Assembly (NCBI GenBank): GCA_023700805.1
Contig: JAMPYF010000024.1
Coordinates: 1 to 64,000 of the forward strand
Direction: 5' to 3'
From: Sulfuritalea sp.
GTDB lineage: Bacteria > Pseudomonadota > Gammaproteobacteria > Burkholderiales > Rhodocyclaceae
Length of the DNA: 64,000 nt
The notes below the pieces were generated by a model. It was given only the letters and a program-made list of their open reading frames with translations. It was not told where the DNA came from and searched no databases. Position 1 is the first letter of the stretch, and each line of letters begins with the position of its first letter. Both the position numbers and the translations under genes were made by a program. This document shows positions 1 through 7,640 of the stretch, piece after piece.

Positions 1-29
1 AAATTGGCCTTGCGAATTCCCGCGCTCAC

Positions 30-165
30 CCCTCGCTGCGAAAGCTTCGCCGGGCCGGTCGCTAAACTAGCCGGCCAAAAAGCGGCCGTCGTCGGACAAC
101 GCGACCGGAATTCCCCGGCGAACCTTCCTCGCTCGGCGGGTCAGAGGGGAATGAAAACCGTCGCG
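30..165 (+). repeat. Left arm of 136-bp inverted repeat
   Basis: The segment is the reverse complement of 789-924 with only two mismatches that I can find across 136 bases. The two arms enclose about 620 bp holding a single gene. The arms contain no transposase and no recognisable terminal dinucleotide. No flanking target-site duplication is evident. It could be a non-autonomous mobile unit or a pair of copies of an intergenic repeat. Confidence 0.9.
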
Positions 166-223
166 TGTCAGATTGCGACGAGAATCAGTTCAAGCTAACC
201 CTTTTGGCTGCTAATCTTTGCCA

Positions 224-727
224 ATGCTGAAACCCATTGAGAAAATGCACCAAGCTGTAGGGCGAGCTGTCCTATGGGCTCAAACATTTGAAACGGTTTT
301 CGTGATTTGTATTGAGTTGGTTCGCATCTTGCGTAGTACTCGGAACGGAGAACGTATTTCGGCGATGAATCCGAATCGATTCAAAGTCGCAACTAGGTCT
401 CTGATCAAAGAATTGGCGGTCGCAAATCAGCTTGCACCTGAACTAGAAGACCAAATTAATGACCTTGTAGCCAAACGGCATTTATTGGTTCACCGCTGGT
501 TCGTCGAGAATGGCCTGCCTGGAGATTCCGACATTGAGCATATAGCGAAGATCACCGACCTTGCTCTTGAGATCGAAACGAGCTCAAAGCGAATATGCAG
601 CCTATTGGCTGGTTATGTCAGCCACTGGGGAGAGACCCATCCAGAGCAACAGGCGCAAATGACCGATGAAGAGAGGCAACGCCTCATTGGGCTATTCAAA
701 TATGCGCACTTGGAGCGCGACACGTAA
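224..727 (+). CDS. Hypothetical protein with HEPN-like RX4H motif
   Basis: A 167-residue protein that I cannot assign to a named family. Seen: a mostly helical, charged sequence with the motif RHLLVH at about residues 85-90 (R-X4-H) in the context AKRHLLVHRWF, which resembles the R-X4-6-H signature of HEPN ribonuclease-like domains. That similarity is tentative. The ATG at 224 was chosen over an in-frame TTG six bases upstream; neither has a clear ribosome binding site. Codon use is visibly more AT-rich than in the rest of the window, and the gene lies between the arms of a 136-bp inverted repeat, which together suggest recent acquisition. No partner antitoxin-like gene sits beside it. It could equally be an unrelated helical protein. 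Confidence 0.6.
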   Translation: MLKPIEKMHQAVGRAVLWAQTFETVFVICIELVRILRSTRNGERISAMNPNRFKVATRSLIKELAVANQLAPELEDQINDLVAKRHLLVHRWFVENGLPGDSDIEHIAKITDLALEIETSSKRICSLLAGYVSHWGETHPEQQAQMTDEERQRLIGLFKYAHLERDT

Positions 728-788
728 CGTCTTTGTCAGAGCTATAAGAAATCGACCTCGGATTTGTTTTCGGCGCGAGCCTGCCACC

Positions 789-924
789 CGCGACGGTTTT
801 CATTCCCCTCTGACCCGCCGAGCGAGGAAGGTTCGGCGGGGAATTCCGGTCGCGTTGTCCGACGACGGCCGCTTTTGGGCCGGCTAGTTTAGCGACCGGC
901 CCGGCGAAGCTTTCGCAGCGAGGG
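789..924 (-). repeat. Right arm of 136-bp inverted repeat
   Basis: Reverse complement of 30-165 with two mismatches. Open frames reading through this arm are low-complexity and are not considered genes. Confidence 0.9.
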
Positions 925-971
925 CAGCCTGACGCAGTCAGGCCGGGGAGGCGGGGCGCGTTTCTTTGGGT

Positions 972-1017
972 ACTTTCTTGCCGCGCAGCAAGAAAGTGCC
1001 TCGCCCGCCGGGGCGAG
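972..1017. repeat. Tandem palindromes (REP-like intergenic element)
   Basis: Two perfect hairpins lie side by side. The first has a 10-bp stem, ACTTTCTTGC at 972-981 pairing with 988-997 around a 6-base loop. The second has a 7-bp stem, CTCGCCC at 1000-1006 pairing with 1011-1017. Similar TTTCTTTGGGTACTTTCTT-type palindromes are common in intergenic DNA of beta- and gammaproteobacteria. Neither hairpin is followed by a T-run, so a terminator role is not supported. Confidence 0.7.
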
Positions 1018-1047
1018 TCCCGGCATCTCCCTTCGAAGGACAACCCC

Positions 1048-1073
1048 AAGAGTTGGCGCTGGCGCCGCGGCGC
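1048..1073 (+). repeat. Copy of dispersed AAGAGTTGGCGCTGGCG motif
   Basis: Matches the window-wide consensus AAGAGTTGGCGCTGGCG and continues into a GCGGCG tail. Here it is intergenic, downstream of the cytochrome c gene. Confidence 0.75.
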
Positions 1074-1088
1074 ATTGCAGCACGATCC

Positions 1089-1107
1089 ATCGCCGGCGCC
1101 GACTCTT
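1089..1107 (-). repeat. Diverged inverted copy of the dispersed motif
   Basis: On the minus strand it reads AAGAGTCGGCGCCGGCGAT, two changes from the consensus. It lies 16 bp from the plus-strand copy at 1048, so the pair forms an imperfect palindrome just past the stop codon of the cytochrome gene. Confidence 0.5.
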
Positions 1108-1116
1108 ATGCCGGTG

Positions 1117-1461
1117 TCACTGCGGCGCTTGCGCTTCGATGCGGATCGAGGCGAACCAGCGGGCGAGGGCGGCTATCTCCTCGTCGCTCAGGGGGCGGGC
1201 GATCACGTTCATGACTTCGTGGCGCCGGGTTGCGCTGCGAAAGGCGCGCAGTTGCGCCGCGAGATAGCTTTCCGGCTGGCCGGCGAGATGGGGCGTGTTC
1301 GGCGCGCTGGCAATGCCGGCCAGGCCGTGGCAGACCGAGCAGACCTGGCGCGCCTTGAGGCGGCCGGGATCGTCGGGCGCGGCGCCGGCGGCGGCCGGCA
1401 ACCAGAGTGCTGCAGCAATGACAAACAGATGGCGCGTGACGACGTGGGGGGTGTGTGGCAT
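1117..1461 (-). CDS. Small class I c-type cytochrome, periplasmic
   Basis: A 114-residue monoheme cytochrome. Seen: a Sec signal peptide (residues 1-27, hydrophobic core then AAAGA), the heme-binding CSVCH at 41-45, and a likely axial methionine in HEVMN near residue 84. The size and the region around CHGLAG fit the cytochrome c553/c4-like class. The ATG at 1461 was preferred over an upstream methionine because it places the signal peptide at the N-terminus. It lies 98 bp downstream of, and on the same strand as, a PQQ-type sugar dehydrogenase gene. The inferred role is to accept electrons from that dehydrogenase in the periplasm and pass them to the respiratory chain. Confidence 0.85.
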   Translation of the reverse strand: MPHTPHVVTRHLFVIAAALWLPAAAGAAPDDPGRLKARQVCSVCHGLAGIASAPNTPHLAGQPESYLAAQLRAFRSATRRHEVMNVIARPLSDEEIAALARWFASIRIEAQAPQ

Positions 1462-1559
1462 CGGAATCACCGGTAAGGGAATGCAGACGAGCGCGGCGGG
1501 CACGGTTAGTCACCGTGCCCGCCGCGGTGCGGGAAGCTTTCAGCTGCTGCGGACTCGGT

Positions 1560-2840
1560 TCAGGGGTTGTAGCTGACCCGGTAGATCGCCCCGGCGAAGT
1601 CGTCGCTGATCAGCATCGAGCCGTCCTTCATCATCGCCACATCGACCGGCCGGCCGCGGTAGAGGCCGGTCTCGCCGTCGAGCCAGCCGTCGGCGAAGAC
1701 CTCGGTCTTGTCGGCGCTGCCGTCGCTCTTCAGGCTGGTGAACATGATCCGCGCGCCGACCGGCTTGGTGCGGTTCCAGGAGCCGTGCTGGGCCGAGAAC
1801 AGGCCGCCCTGGTACTTGGCCGGGAAGGCCTTGCCGGTGTAGAAGGCGAGGCCGAGGTCGGCGGCATGGGCGTCCATATAGACCTGCGGGTCGGTGATGT
1901 TGGCCGGCAGCGGGTCCTTGTCGTAGCCGAACTCGGTGATGCGCGTCTTGCCCTGCTTCCACGGGTAGCCGAAGAACATGCCGGGCTTGGTGGCGCGGTT
2001 GATTTCGCCGGCCGGGATGTCGTCGCCCATGCCGTCGGTCTGGTTGTCGGTGAACCACACCGCGCCGTCCTTCGGGTTGATCTCGATGCCGACCGAGTTG
2101 CGCAGGCCGCGCGCATAGACTTCGCGCTTGGAGCCGTCGAAGGGGTTCATGCGCACGATGCCGCCGATGCCCCACTTGTCGAACAGCGCCAGCTTTTCGC
2201 GCGGCGGCACGTTGAAGGGCTGGCCGAGGGTGACGTAGAGCATGCCGTCGGGGCCGACGCGGCAGGCGCGGGCGTGGTGGTTGTAGGATTCCTCCTCGAC
2301 CGGGATCAGGCCGCCTTGCGCCACCACTTCGATCACCGCGACGTCGCCGCCTTCATAGAAGAATTCGGCGGCCGGGAAGTTGAGCACGCGGTTGTGTTCG
2401 ACCACGATCAGGAAGCCGTCCTTGGTCCAGCACACGCCGTTCGGCGTCTGGAACTTGAGCGAGGGCGCGAAGGGCTTGACCTCGGTGGCCATCTCGCCGC
2501 TGTTGCGGTTGGTCACCGCCCAGACGGTGTTCTTGCGCGTGCCGACGAAGAGCATGTTGGTCGATGGCGCCACGGCCATGTGGCGCGCGTCCGGCACCAC
2601 GGCGTAGAGGTCGATCTTGAAGCCCGGCGGCAGCTTGACCCGCTTCAGGTTCTCGCGGATGGCGTCGGCGTTCTTGCCGCCTTGGGCCACCGGCGGCATG
2701 CTGGTGTCGGCACCGGATACCTTCATCTGTTTCAGTTTGTCGATGCTTTGGGCATGGATCGGCGCCGCGCTGCCCAGCGTCAGCAGTGCGGCAAATGCGA
2801 AAAGTGCGGTTCTCAGCGGGCTGGGGTTTGGGTGTGACAT
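1560..2840 (-). CDS. PQQ-type glucose/sorbosone dehydrogenase family protein
   Basis: A 426-residue secreted beta-propeller of the glucose/sorbosone dehydrogenase family. Seen: a signal peptide ending in APIHA (about residues 1-30) and propeller-blade motifs, including NGVCWTKDGFLIVVEHNRV, HHARACRVGPDGMLYVTLG and RGLRNSVGIEINPKDGAVW, the last typical of the family's metal/PQQ face. It probably oxidises a sugar or other alcohol/aldehyde substrate in the periplasm; the substrate cannot be read from sequence. The start at 2840 is preceded by GGAGAG; an upstream in-frame methionine lacks a signal peptide. Upstream are a sigma-54 type promoter (2904-2919) and two CTGTACAG palindromes, with a sigma-54 activator gene divergently oriented, so regulated expression by that activator is likely. 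Confidence 0.85.
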   Translation of the reverse strand: MSHPNPSPLRTALFAFAALLTLGSAAPIHAQSIDKLKQMKVSGADTSMPPVAQGGKNADAIRENLKRVKLPPGFKIDLYAVVPDARHMAVAPSTNMLFVGTRKNTVWAVTNRNSGEMATEVKPFAPSLKFQTPNGVCWTKDGFLIVVEHNRVLNFPAAEFFYEGGDVAVIEVVAQGGLIPVEEESYNHHARACRVGPDGMLYVTLGQPFNVPPREKLALFDKWGIGGIVRMNPFDGSKREVYARGLRNSVGIEINPKDGAVWFTDNQTDGMGDDIPAGEINRATKPGMFFGYPWKQGKTRITEFGYDKDPLPANITDPQVYMDAHAADLGLAFYTGKAFPAKYQGGLFSAQHGSWNRTKPVGARIMFTSLKSDGSADKTEVFADGWLDGETGLYRGRPVDVAMMKDGSMLISDDFAGAIYRVSYNP

Positions 2841-2903
2841 GGCTTGTCTCTCTCCGTCTGTTTTTTTGGGAACGAGTCCATCGGGCGATGGCCCGCACTC
2901 ATC

Positions 2904-2919
2904 TGCAATATGCATGCCG
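2904..2919 (-). promoter_or_regulatory. Putative sigma-54 (-24/-12) promoter of the PQQ dehydrogenase
   Basis: The minus strand reads CGGCATGCATATTGCA. This matches the consensus TGGCACG-N4-TTGCA at all but two positions and keeps the essential GG-N10-GC spacing. It lies about 65 bp upstream of the dehydrogenase start, and a sigma-54 activator gene is divergent next to it. Confidence 0.65.
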
Positions 2920-2972
2920 AGTGATCGGCGTCGTGCCCGGTCGCCGCAGGCTGCGAGGGCGGCGGTGCGGCG

Positions 2973-3011
2973 CTGTACAGAAACGCGCCGCGCCGCGTGG
3001 CGACTGTACAG
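2973..3011. promoter_or_regulatory. Two phased CTGTACAG palindromes, probable activator binding sites
   Basis: Perfect 8-bp palindromes CTGTACAG lie at 2973-2980 and 3004-3011, each followed by AAAC. Their 31-bp spacing is about three helical turns, so both sites face the same side of the DNA. They are 55-105 bp upstream of the sigma-54 promoter, a usual enhancer position. Confidence 0.6.
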
Positions 3012-3130
3012 AAACTGGTCAGTTGAAGCCTCGATGCCGCCCTGTTATTCTGGACGCCAAATAGCGGCGAACATAACGCCGCCGGCACGCCGGTCAGGGC
3101 CGCGCGCGCCACTCGACCCAGGAGACGAGC

Positions 3131-5008
3131 ATGTTCCAGCAAGCGGCGCGCCCAATGGCCCGTGCCCAGGCCAGTCGTATATCGCGATCGGCGCTGGCGG
3201 CCGACGAAATTCCCTCGACGGACATACTCGAAAGCTGGGCGCGCTGCGTCGACGCGGGCCTCGACGCGCATGCGGCGCCGCGTCTGCCGGTGGTCGCCGG
3301 CGGCGAGCTGAAGCGCCGCCGCGAACAGGCCGACTACGTGCGCCGCCTGGCGCTGGCCGAGCTGGAGACGCTGTTCCACCAGATCGCCGGTTCCAATTTC
3401 CTGCTGGCCTTTGCCGACAGCGAGGGCGTGATTCTCGATCTCTACGCCGACAACCGCTTCGCCATGAGTTCCTCGGGCGAGCCGATCCGCGCCGGCAGCC
3501 AATGGACCGAACAGGTGGCGGGCACCAACGGCCTGGGCACCGCGCTGGCGGCCGGCAAATCCGTGGCGGTGAATGGACCGGAGCATTTCTTCAGCCGCTA
3601 CGATGCGATCTCCTGCACCGCCGCGCCGATTCGCGATGCCAGCGGCGCGATCGTCGGCGTGCTCGATGCGTCCTCGTATTTCGAGTCGCGCCAGCGCCAC
3701 ACCCAGGCGCTGGTGCAGATGGCCTCGGCGCATATCGAAAACCTGCTGCTGGTGCACCAGATGGAGGCTGCCATCGTCCTGGCGATTCATCCGCGCCCCG
3801 AATTCCTCGGCACCATCAGCGCCGGCCTGCTGGCTTTCGACGCAGAAGGCCGGCTCTGCGCCTGCAACGAGCGGGCGCGGGTCCTGCTGACCGGCCTTCC
3901 GGTGCGGCGCGGCGCGGCCTTCGGGCAAATCTTCGCCGAGCCCTATGGGCGTTTCCTGGCGCGCCTGCAGGGAGGCGCGGATATTCGCCTGCGCGATATG
4001 CTGGGCAGTTCCCTGGTCGCCAGCTGGGTCAATCGCGGGCCGGCGCTCGCGGTCACTCGCCCGGCCGCCGCCATGCCCGTGCCGGCGGCCGGCGTCGCGC
4101 CGAACTTCGTCGCCGACGATCCGGCCCTGCGCAGCGTGCTGGAACTCGTCGCCGCCGCCGTCAGGCTCGGTTCGCCGCTGCTGATCCAGGGCGAGACCGG
4201 CAGCGGCAAGGAACTGCTGGCGCGCCACGCCCACGAACTGAGCGGCCGCAAAGGGTCTTTTGTCGCCATCAACTGCGGCGCCCTGCCGCGCGAATTGTTC
4301 GAGGCGGAGTTGTTCGGCTACGTCGGCGGCGCCTTCACCGGCGCGCGCCGCGAGGGCTATCAGGGCCTGATCGCCAGCGCCGACGGCGGCACCCTGCTGC
4401 TCGACGAGGTGCGCGAACTGCCGCTGCCGCTGCAGGCTGCGCTGCTGCGCTTCCTCGACGACCAGATGGTGCGTCCGGTGGGCGGCCAGAAGGCGCGCCG
4501 GGTCGATGTGCAACTGGTGGCGGCGAGCAACGTCGATCTCGACGGCGAAGTCGCCAGGCAGCGCTTTCGCGCCGACCTGCTCTACCGCCTGAACACGGTC
4601 CAGGTCGAGCTGCCGCCGCTGCGCAGGCGGCGGGATTTCGCCGCCTGCGTGCGCTTCGCGCTGGCCGCGATCGACGCCCAGGCGAGCATCAGCGACGCCG
4701 CCGTGGCCTGGCTCAAGGGCTACGCCTGGCCGGGCAATTTTCGCGAGCTGCGCTCGGTGCTGACCCGGGCGCTGCTGACCCAGTCGACGCGGCGCATCGA
4801 TCTGCCGCAGCTCCGGTCGCTGCTGGCCATGCCGCGCGGCAGCGGCGCCGATGCATCGGCCTTGCGCCAGGGCGCGACCGAGGCCGTGCTGCGCGAGTTC
4901 GAGCGCAGCGGGCGCTCCGTCAGCCGCACCTCGCGCAATCTCGGCGTTTCGCGGACCACCGTGTATCGGCACTTGCGCGAGGGGAATGCGCTGCCACCGC
5001 CCGGATAA
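3131..5008 (+). CDS. Sigma-54-dependent transcriptional activator (AcoR-like)
   Basis: A 625-residue enhancer-binding protein. Seen: an N-terminal region with a GAF-like sensory domain (about 80-200, containing AGTNGLGTALA), a short PAS-like segment (about 220-300), an AAA+ domain with Walker A GETGSGKE near 353, the sigma-54 contact loop GAFTGA near 400, Walker B GGTLLLDE near 418, and a C-terminal Fis-type helix-turn-helix (about 580-620, ending SRTTVYRHL). The layout is that of AcoR-type regulators of alcohol and acetoin catabolism. The start has AGGAG seven bases upstream. It is divergent from the PQQ dehydrogenase, whose upstream DNA carries a -24/-12 promoter and paired palindromes, so that operon is the obvious target. 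The signal sensed by the GAF domain is unknown. Confidence 0.9.
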   Translation: MFQQAARPMARAQASRISRSALAADEIPSTDILESWARCVDAGLDAHAAPRLPVVAGGELKRRREQADYVRRLALAELETLFHQIAGSNFLLAFADSEGVILDLYADNRFAMSSSGEPIRAGSQWTEQVAGTNGLGTALAAGKSVAVNGPEHFFSRYDAISCTAAPIRDASGAIVGVLDASSYFESRQRHTQALVQMASAHIENLLLVHQMEAAIVLAIHPRPEFLGTISAGLLAFDAEGRLCACNERARVLLTGLPVRRGAAFGQIFAEPYGRFLARLQGGADIRLRDMLGSSLVASWVNRGPALAVTRPAAAMPVPAAGVAPNFVADDPALRSVLELVAAAVRLGSPLLIQGETGSGKELLARHAHELSGRKGSFVAINCGALPRELFEAELFGYVGGAFTGARREGYQGLIASADGGTLLLDEVRELPLPLQAALLRFLDDQMVRPVGGQKARRVDVQLVAASNVDLDGEVARQRFRADLLYRLNTVQVELPPLRRRRDFAACVRFALAAIDAQASISDAAVAWLKGYAWPGNFRELRSVLTRALLTQSTRRIDLPQLRSLLAMPRGSGADASALRQGATEAVLREFERSGRSVSRTSRNLGVSRTTVYRHLREGNALPPPG

Positions 5009-5175
5009 GTTGGCGCAGGCGGCACGGCGCTGCTTGCCGTCGCCCGATTTGGCACATCAGCCGATCCTGATATAAAATCCCGACTAATTCACTCAGGTAA
5101 GCTTTTCCGGTTCCCGGTCATAATCCGCGGCCAAGGATTTCGTTTCCACCAATTCGTCACCAGCAAAGGTCTTTC

Positions 5176-6267
5176 ATGTCCATCAACGAAGAAGTCATCC
5201 AGACGGCGCTCAAGGCTGTCGTCGACCCCAACACCGGCAAGGATCTGGTCAGCACGCGCAGCGCCAAGAACATCAGGATCACCGGCAGCGACGTTTCGCT
5301 CGACGTCGAACTCGGCTACCCGGCGAAGAGCCAGATCGAGGGCCTGCGTGCCGCGGTGATCGCGCAGCTGAAGACGCTGCCCGGCATCGGCAATGTCAGC
5401 GCCAACGTGTTTTCGAAGGTGGTCACGCATGCGGTGCAGAAGGGCGTCAAGCTGATCCCCGGGGTCAAGAACATCATCGCCGTGGCCAGCGGCAAGGGCG
5501 GCGTCGGCAAGTCGACCACCGCCGTCAATCTGGCGCTGGCCTTGTCCGCCGAAGGCGCCACGGTGGGTCTGCTCGACGCCGACATCTACGGTCCCTCGCT
5601 GCCGCAGATGCTGGGCATCGCCAGCGGCCGGCCCGAATCGGCCGACGGCAAGGGCCTCGAACCGATGGATGCGCATGGCATTCAGGCGATGTCGATCGGC
5701 TTCCTGATCGATCCCGAGCAGCCCATGGTCTGGCGCGGCCCGATGGTGACCCAGGCGCTGACCCAGCTGCTGACCGAGACGCGCTGGCGCGACGTCGACT
5801 ACCTCGTCATCGACATGCCGCCGGGCACCGGCGACATCCAGCTGACGCTGGCGCAGCAGGTGCCGGTGACCGGCGCCATCATCGTCACCACGCCGCAGGA
5901 CATCGCGCTGCTCGACGCACGCAAGGGCCTCAAGATGTTCGAGAAGGTCGGCATCCCGATCCTCGGCATCGTCGAGAACATGAGCATCCACATCTGCTCC
6001 AAGTGCGGCCATGCCGAACCGATTTTCGGCTCCGGCGGCGGCGACAGGATGGCCAAGGATTACGAGGTCGAGATGCTCGGCGCGCTGCCGCTCGACATGG
6101 CGATCCGCATGCAGATGGACGACGGCAAGCCGACCGTCGAGGCCGATCCGCAGGGACCGGCCAGCCTGATCTACAAGACCATCGCGCGCCGCATCGCGGT
6201 GAAGATCGCGGAGCGGGCCAAGGACCATTCCAGCAAGTTCCCGTCGATCAAGGTGATGAACACGTAA
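5176..6267 (+). CDS. mrp: Mrp/ApbC family iron-sulfur carrier ATPase
   Basis: A 363-residue P-loop NTPase that binds and transfers Fe-S clusters to cytoplasmic apoproteins. Seen: an N-terminal MIP18/DUF59 domain (about 1-95), a deviant Walker A GKGGVGKS near 105-113, the D-x-D-containing LLDADIYGPS segment, and a CSKC pair at 274-277, which in this family bridges a [4Fe-4S] cluster between subunits. The length is normal for the family. The only ribosome binding candidate is a weak AAAGG. It stands alone between the sigma-54 regulator and a convergent biotin operon. The assignment is secure. Confidence 0.95.
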   Translation: MSINEEVIQTALKAVVDPNTGKDLVSTRSAKNIRITGSDVSLDVELGYPAKSQIEGLRAAVIAQLKTLPGIGNVSANVFSKVVTHAVQKGVKLIPGVKNIIAVASGKGGVGKSTTAVNLALALSAEGATVGLLDADIYGPSLPQMLGIASGRPESADGKGLEPMDAHGIQAMSIGFLIDPEQPMVWRGPMVTQALTQLLTETRWRDVDYLVIDMPPGTGDIQLTLAQQVPVTGAIIVTTPQDIALLDARKGLKMFEKVGIPILGIVENMSIHICSKCGHAEPIFGSGGGDRMAKDYEVEMLGALPLDMAIRMQMDDGKPTVEADPQGPASLIYKTIARRIAVKIAERAKDHSSKFPSIKVMNT

Positions 6268-6283
6268 GCCGGAAAGGCATTTG

Positions 6284-6396
6284 ATCCGCAGATTTCGCAG
6301 ATTGACGCAGATGAATCATGGTTTGCCCTGGCCGGATAGCAGCACCTGTGGGCGGGCCCTGTTGTTTTCTCTGCGCAATCTGCGAAATCTGCGGAT
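6284..6396. repeat. Intergenic inverted repeat (CGCAGATT family)
   Basis: The left arm 6284-6312 and right arm 6370-6396 are near-perfect reverse complements. The left arm begins ATCCGCAGATTTCGCAGATT, and its units of CGCAGATT are themselves repetitive. It fills the gap between convergent mrp and bioF, so the transcript from either side can fold into a long hairpin that may end or stabilise both messages. Confidence 0.8.
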
Positions 6397-6409
6397 TGAA
6401 CCGGGCTTC

Positions 6410-7639
6410 TCAGGCTTTATCCGCTGCACTTGACGGCAGGCTTGCGGCGACGGCGTCCAGCAGTCGCTGCATGTCGGCCTCGCTCAGCGCGCTGCTGAGC
6501 GTCAGGCGCAGCCGGCTGCTGCCTTCGGGCACCGTCGGCGGGCGGATCGCCACCGCCAGCACGCCGGCGTCTTCCAGGCCTTGCGCGGCGTCCAGCGTGT
6601 CCTGCTCGGCGCCGATCACGGCGGGCACGATCTGCGTGGTCGAGCCCAGCGTGTCGTAGTTGCGCAGCGCGAGCGCCTCGCGCAGGCGCTGCGAATTCCG
6701 CGCCAGGCCTTCGCGCTCTGCATCCATGCCCGGCACCAGGTCGAGCGCCGCATCGACGGCGCCGAGCACGGCCGGCGGCAGCGCGGTGGTGTAGATGAAG
6801 CCGGGGCAGCGATTCACCAGCCAGTCGATCAGCGTGCGCGAGCCGGCGATGTAGGCGCCGAAAGCGCCGAGCGCCTTGCCCAGCGTGCCCATGACGACGT
6901 CGACGCCGCCGCCGCTTTGGGCACATTGCGCGGCGAGGCCGCGGCCCTGCGGCCCCAGTACGCCGGTGGCATGGGCCTCGTCGACGTACAGCGTGGCGCC
7001 GTGGCGCTCGGCCAGTTGCACCAGCGCCGGCAGGTCGGCGCGGTCGCCGTCCATGCTGAACACCGATTCGGTGAGGATCAGCTTGCGCCCGGGCTTGCCG
7101 GCATGCCGGCGCAGCAGGTGGTCGAGCTGGTCGAGATCGTTGTGGCGGAAGACCTCGACCGGGCAGCGCGCCGTGCGCGCACCGTGAATGATGCTGGCGT
7201 GGTTGAGTTCGTCGCTGAAAATCGCCGCCGCCGCATTTGGCGCTGCGTTTGGCGTATCCCCAGCGCCAACTCTTGCCAGCGCCGGGATCACCGTGGCATT
7301 GGCCTGGAAGCCGCTGGAAAACAGCAGCGCGGCCTCGCAGCCCTTGAAGGCGGCGAGCTTCTGCTCGACCGCCAGGGTGATCTCGCGGGTGCCGGTGACC
7401 AGCCGCGAGGACGGCGCGCCGGCGCCGTGGCGCTCGGCCCATTCTGCGGCGCGCGCCTTGACCAGCGGGTGCTGGCTCAATCCGAGGTAGTCGTTCGAGG
7501 CGGCGTCGATCAGGGCGCGGCCTTGCGCATCCTGCAGGCGTCCGCCGACCATCTGCAGCGGACGCAGGCGGCGCCGGCGCGCACCGGCTTGCAGCGCGGC
7601 GAGCTGCTGCTGCAGCAGGAGGTCGAGGCCGGGGTCCAT
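6410..7639 (-). CDS. bioF: 8-amino-7-oxononanoate synthase (BioF)
   Basis: A 409-residue PLP enzyme that condenses pimeloyl-ACP/CoA with L-alanine in biotin synthesis. Seen: the fold-type I signature with DEAHATG near 220-226 and the PLP lysine K255 in GTLGKALGAFG. The protein is longer than the usual ~385 residues because of an extra segment at about 123-138 ([16 protein letters not shown]), encoded in part by the dispersed DNA motif at 7251-7277. It starts one base after the bioA stop codon, so the two genes are translationally coupled; bioD is divergent. The insertion falls between the conserved SGFQAN and NHASI segments, in what is a short connection in related enzymes. Confidence 0.93.
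   Translation of the reverse strand: MDPGLDLLLQQQLAALQAGARRRRLRPLQMVGGRLQDAQGRALIDAASNDYLGLSQHPLVKARAAEWAERHGAGAPSSRLVTGTREITLAVEQKLAAFKGCEAALLFSSGFQANATVIPALARVGAGDTPNAAPNAAAAIFSDELNHASIIHGARTARCPVEVFRHNDLDQLDHLLRRHAGKPGRKLILTESVFSMDGDRADLPALVQLAERHGATLYVDEAHATGVLGPQGRGLAAQCAQSGGGVDVVMGTLGKALGAFGAYIAGSRTLIDWLVNRCPGFIYTTALPPAVLGAVDAALDLVPGMDAEREGLARNSQRLREALALRNYDTLGSTTQIVPAVIGAEQDTLDAAQGLEDAGVLAVAIRPPTVPEGSSRLRLTLSSALSEADMQRLLDAVAASLPSSAADKA
7251..7277 (-). repeat. Dispersed motif inside bioF
   Basis: The minus strand carries AAGAGTTGGCGCTGG followed by GGATACGCC, read in the bioF frame as RVGAGDTP. Confidence 0.75.
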
Positions 7640-7640
7640 C

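Noticed and set aside
696-1049. Open frames in the right arm of the large inverted repeat
   Set aside because: They are translations of the repeat and the REP-like palindromes; no start signal and no homology to a real family that I can see.
1455-2837. A 460-codon plus-strand open frame
   Set aside because: Antisense to the PQQ dehydrogenase, low complexity, no domain; the minus-strand product has a signal peptide and family motifs.
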